This document shows, piece after piece, positions 31,568 to 32,631 of a DNA stretch of 32,631 nucleotides. The notes under the pieces were generated by a model. The model was given only the letters and a program-made list of their open reading frames with translations, was not told where the DNA came from and did no database searches. Positions within the stretch are counted from its first letter, which is position 1, and every line of letters starts with the position of its first letter. The translations under genes were made by a program, and so were the position numbers. Source of the stretch: Streptomyces lichenis (GTDB lineage Bacteria > Actinomycetota > Actinomycetes > Streptomycetales > Streptomycetaceae); assembly GCF_023218175.1 (NCBI RefSeq), contig NZ_JALPTH010000045.1, forward strand, positions 1-32,631, in the 5' to 3' direction.

Positions 31568-32596
31568 TCAGTCGCCGGTGCAGCCGCAGGATCTGCGGAC
31601 CACCAGGGCGGACGGGAACTGCCGCACCCGCTCGCGCCGGGAGCCGGCCACCCGCAGGCCGTCGTCCAGCACCAGGTCCACCGCGGCCCGGGCCATCGCC
31701 GGGCGGTCGGAGGAGACGGTGGTGAGCGGCGGGTCGGTGAGCCCGGCCTCCTTGACGTCGTCGAACCCGGCCACCGCCAGGTCCCCGGGCACGTCGAGCC
31801 GCAGCTCGCGGGCGGCCCGCAGCACGCCGATGGCCTGGTCGTCGGTGGAGCAGAAGATCGCCGGCGGCCGGTCGGGGCCGGCCAGGATCTTCAGGGCGAC
31901 CTGGTAGGCGTCATAGCGGTTGAACGGGGCCCGGAAGAACCGCCCCTCCACCGAGTGGCCCGCCTCGATCATGGCCCGGCGCCAGCCCTCGGCGTGGTCG
32001 GTCACCGGGTCGCCGATCTTCGGCGTCTCCTCCACGCCGCCGAGGCAGGCGACATACGGGTAGCCGTGCTCCAGCAGATGCCGTACGGCGAGCTGGGCGC
32101 CGCCGATGTCGTCGGTGACCACGGCCACGTCGTCGATCGCCTCGGGACGCTCGTGGAGCAGCACCACCCGGGCGTCCCAGGCCTCGATCTCCTGCGCGGC
32201 GCGCTGGCTGGGGCCCTGGCTGACCAGGATCAGCCCGGCCACCCGCATCCCGAGGAAGGCCCGCAGATAGTGGACCTCGCGCTCGTCGCGGTAGTCGGAG
32301 TTGCCGACCAGCACCATCTTGCCGCGGTCGGCGGCGGCCCGTTCGACCGCGTGCGCCATCTCCGCGAAGAACGGCTGCCGCGCGTCGGGCACGATCATGC
32401 CTATGAGGTCGGTCCGCCGCGAGGCCATGGCCTGCGCGACCCGGTCGGGCCGGTACCCCAGCTGCTTGATCGCGGCGAGTACGCGCTCGCGCGTGGCCGG
32501 GGCGACCGGCCGGGGTCCATTGTTGATGACATAGCTGACGACCGCGGTGGAAGTACCCGCCAGTCGCGCCACATCGTCCCGCGTCACCTTGGCCAC
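31568..32596 (-). CDS. LacI-family transcriptional regulator
   Basis: 342 residues from GTG 32596. The N-terminal LacI helix-turn-helix and hinge are clear: VTRDDVARLAGTSTAVVSYVINNGPRPV (about 4-31) and ATRERVLAAIKQLGYRPDRVAQAM (about 34-57). A periplasmic-binding-like effector domain fills about 62-335 (IGMIVPDARQPFFAEM, then AIFCSTDDQAIGVLRAARELRLDVPGDLAVAGFDDV). The C-terminus ends in SCGC, as in a number of Streptomyces LacI proteins. The effector, probably a sugar, cannot be read. No sugar transporter or hydrolase gene is seen in the window, so its target may lie beyond the right edge. It is the last gene here and lies 112 nt upstream of the protease gene on the same strand. Confidence 0.93.
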   Translation of the reverse strand: MAKVTRDDVARLAGTSTAVVSYVINNGPRPVAPATRERVLAAIKQLGYRPDRVAQAMASRRTDLIGMIVPDARQPFFAEMAHAVERAAADRGKMVLVGNSDYRDEREVHYLRAFLGMRVAGLILVSQGPSQRAAQEIEAWDARVVLLHERPEAIDDVAVVTDDIGGAQLAVRHLLEHGYPYVACLGGVEETPKIGDPVTDHAEGWRRAMIEAGHSVEGRFFRAPFNRYDAYQVALKILAGPDRPPAIFCSTDDQAIGVLRAARELRLDVPGDLAVAGFDDVKEAGLTDPPLTTVSSDRPAMARAAVDLVLDDGLRVAGSRRERVRQFPSALVVRRSCGCTGD

Positions 32597-32631
32597 GCGC
32601 GGCAGTCTACGCGGAGAGAACGCGGGGGGAA

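Overview
The window comes from a Streptomyces-type actinomycete chromosome. GC is very high, codon third positions are almost always G or C, and GTG starts are common. Gene content includes mycothiol synthase (mshD), PHO-box direct repeats, a CsoR regulator and a YtrA-type GntR/ABC module. From memory, the gene order parallels the S. coelicolor stretch around SCO4126 to SCO4158; I could not check this by alignment. I see no integrase, transposase, tRNA, rRNA or CRISPR array, so this looks like core chromosome rather than an island.

Left part (1-8897). A leftward block encodes what looks like a Gram-positive type IV secretion (T4SS) machine. In order of transcription it contains a small two-helix membrane protein, a VirB8-like anchored protein, a VirB6/TrbL-like polytopic protein, a PrgI(VirB3)-like protein apparently fused to a VirB4 N-terminal domain, a separate VirB4 ATPase domain, and the start of a VirD4-like coupling protein that runs off the left edge. 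The last gene is interrupted by a near-pure G tract (90-195), probably an assembly or consensus defect in a proline-rich linker. Divergent from the block is a VirB1-like cell-wall hydrolase (SLT plus NlpC/P60), followed by a PAP2 phosphatase. The ~0.7 kb between the divergent genes carries two overlapping BldD-like boxes.

Middle part (8898-21272) is themed on phosphate and polyphosphate. After a small Cys-rich protein, a lipoprotein, a 57-residue protein and CsoR (with a candidate operator in its leader) come a DUF47 protein and the Pit phosphate transporter on the plus strand. On the minus strand, pstS-pstC-pstA-pstB lies behind a clear PHO box with 11-bp direct repeats. A ppk-CHAD-Nudix operon with overlapping genes lies behind a weaker PHO-like triple repeat. 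A strong hairpin separates pstS from pstCAB and may account for excess PstS.

Right part (21542-32631) holds a GntR/ABC-ATPase/permease operon with overlapping starts and stops, mshD, a secreted 5'-nucleotidase, a Tat-exported PI-PLC-like enzyme with a probable leaderless start, and a leftward HtrA-like protease / OmpR-type response regulator / histidine kinase set. The protease leader carries three TxTCA repeats at 11-bp spacing, a plausible operator for the neighbouring regulator. A LacI-family regulator closes the window.
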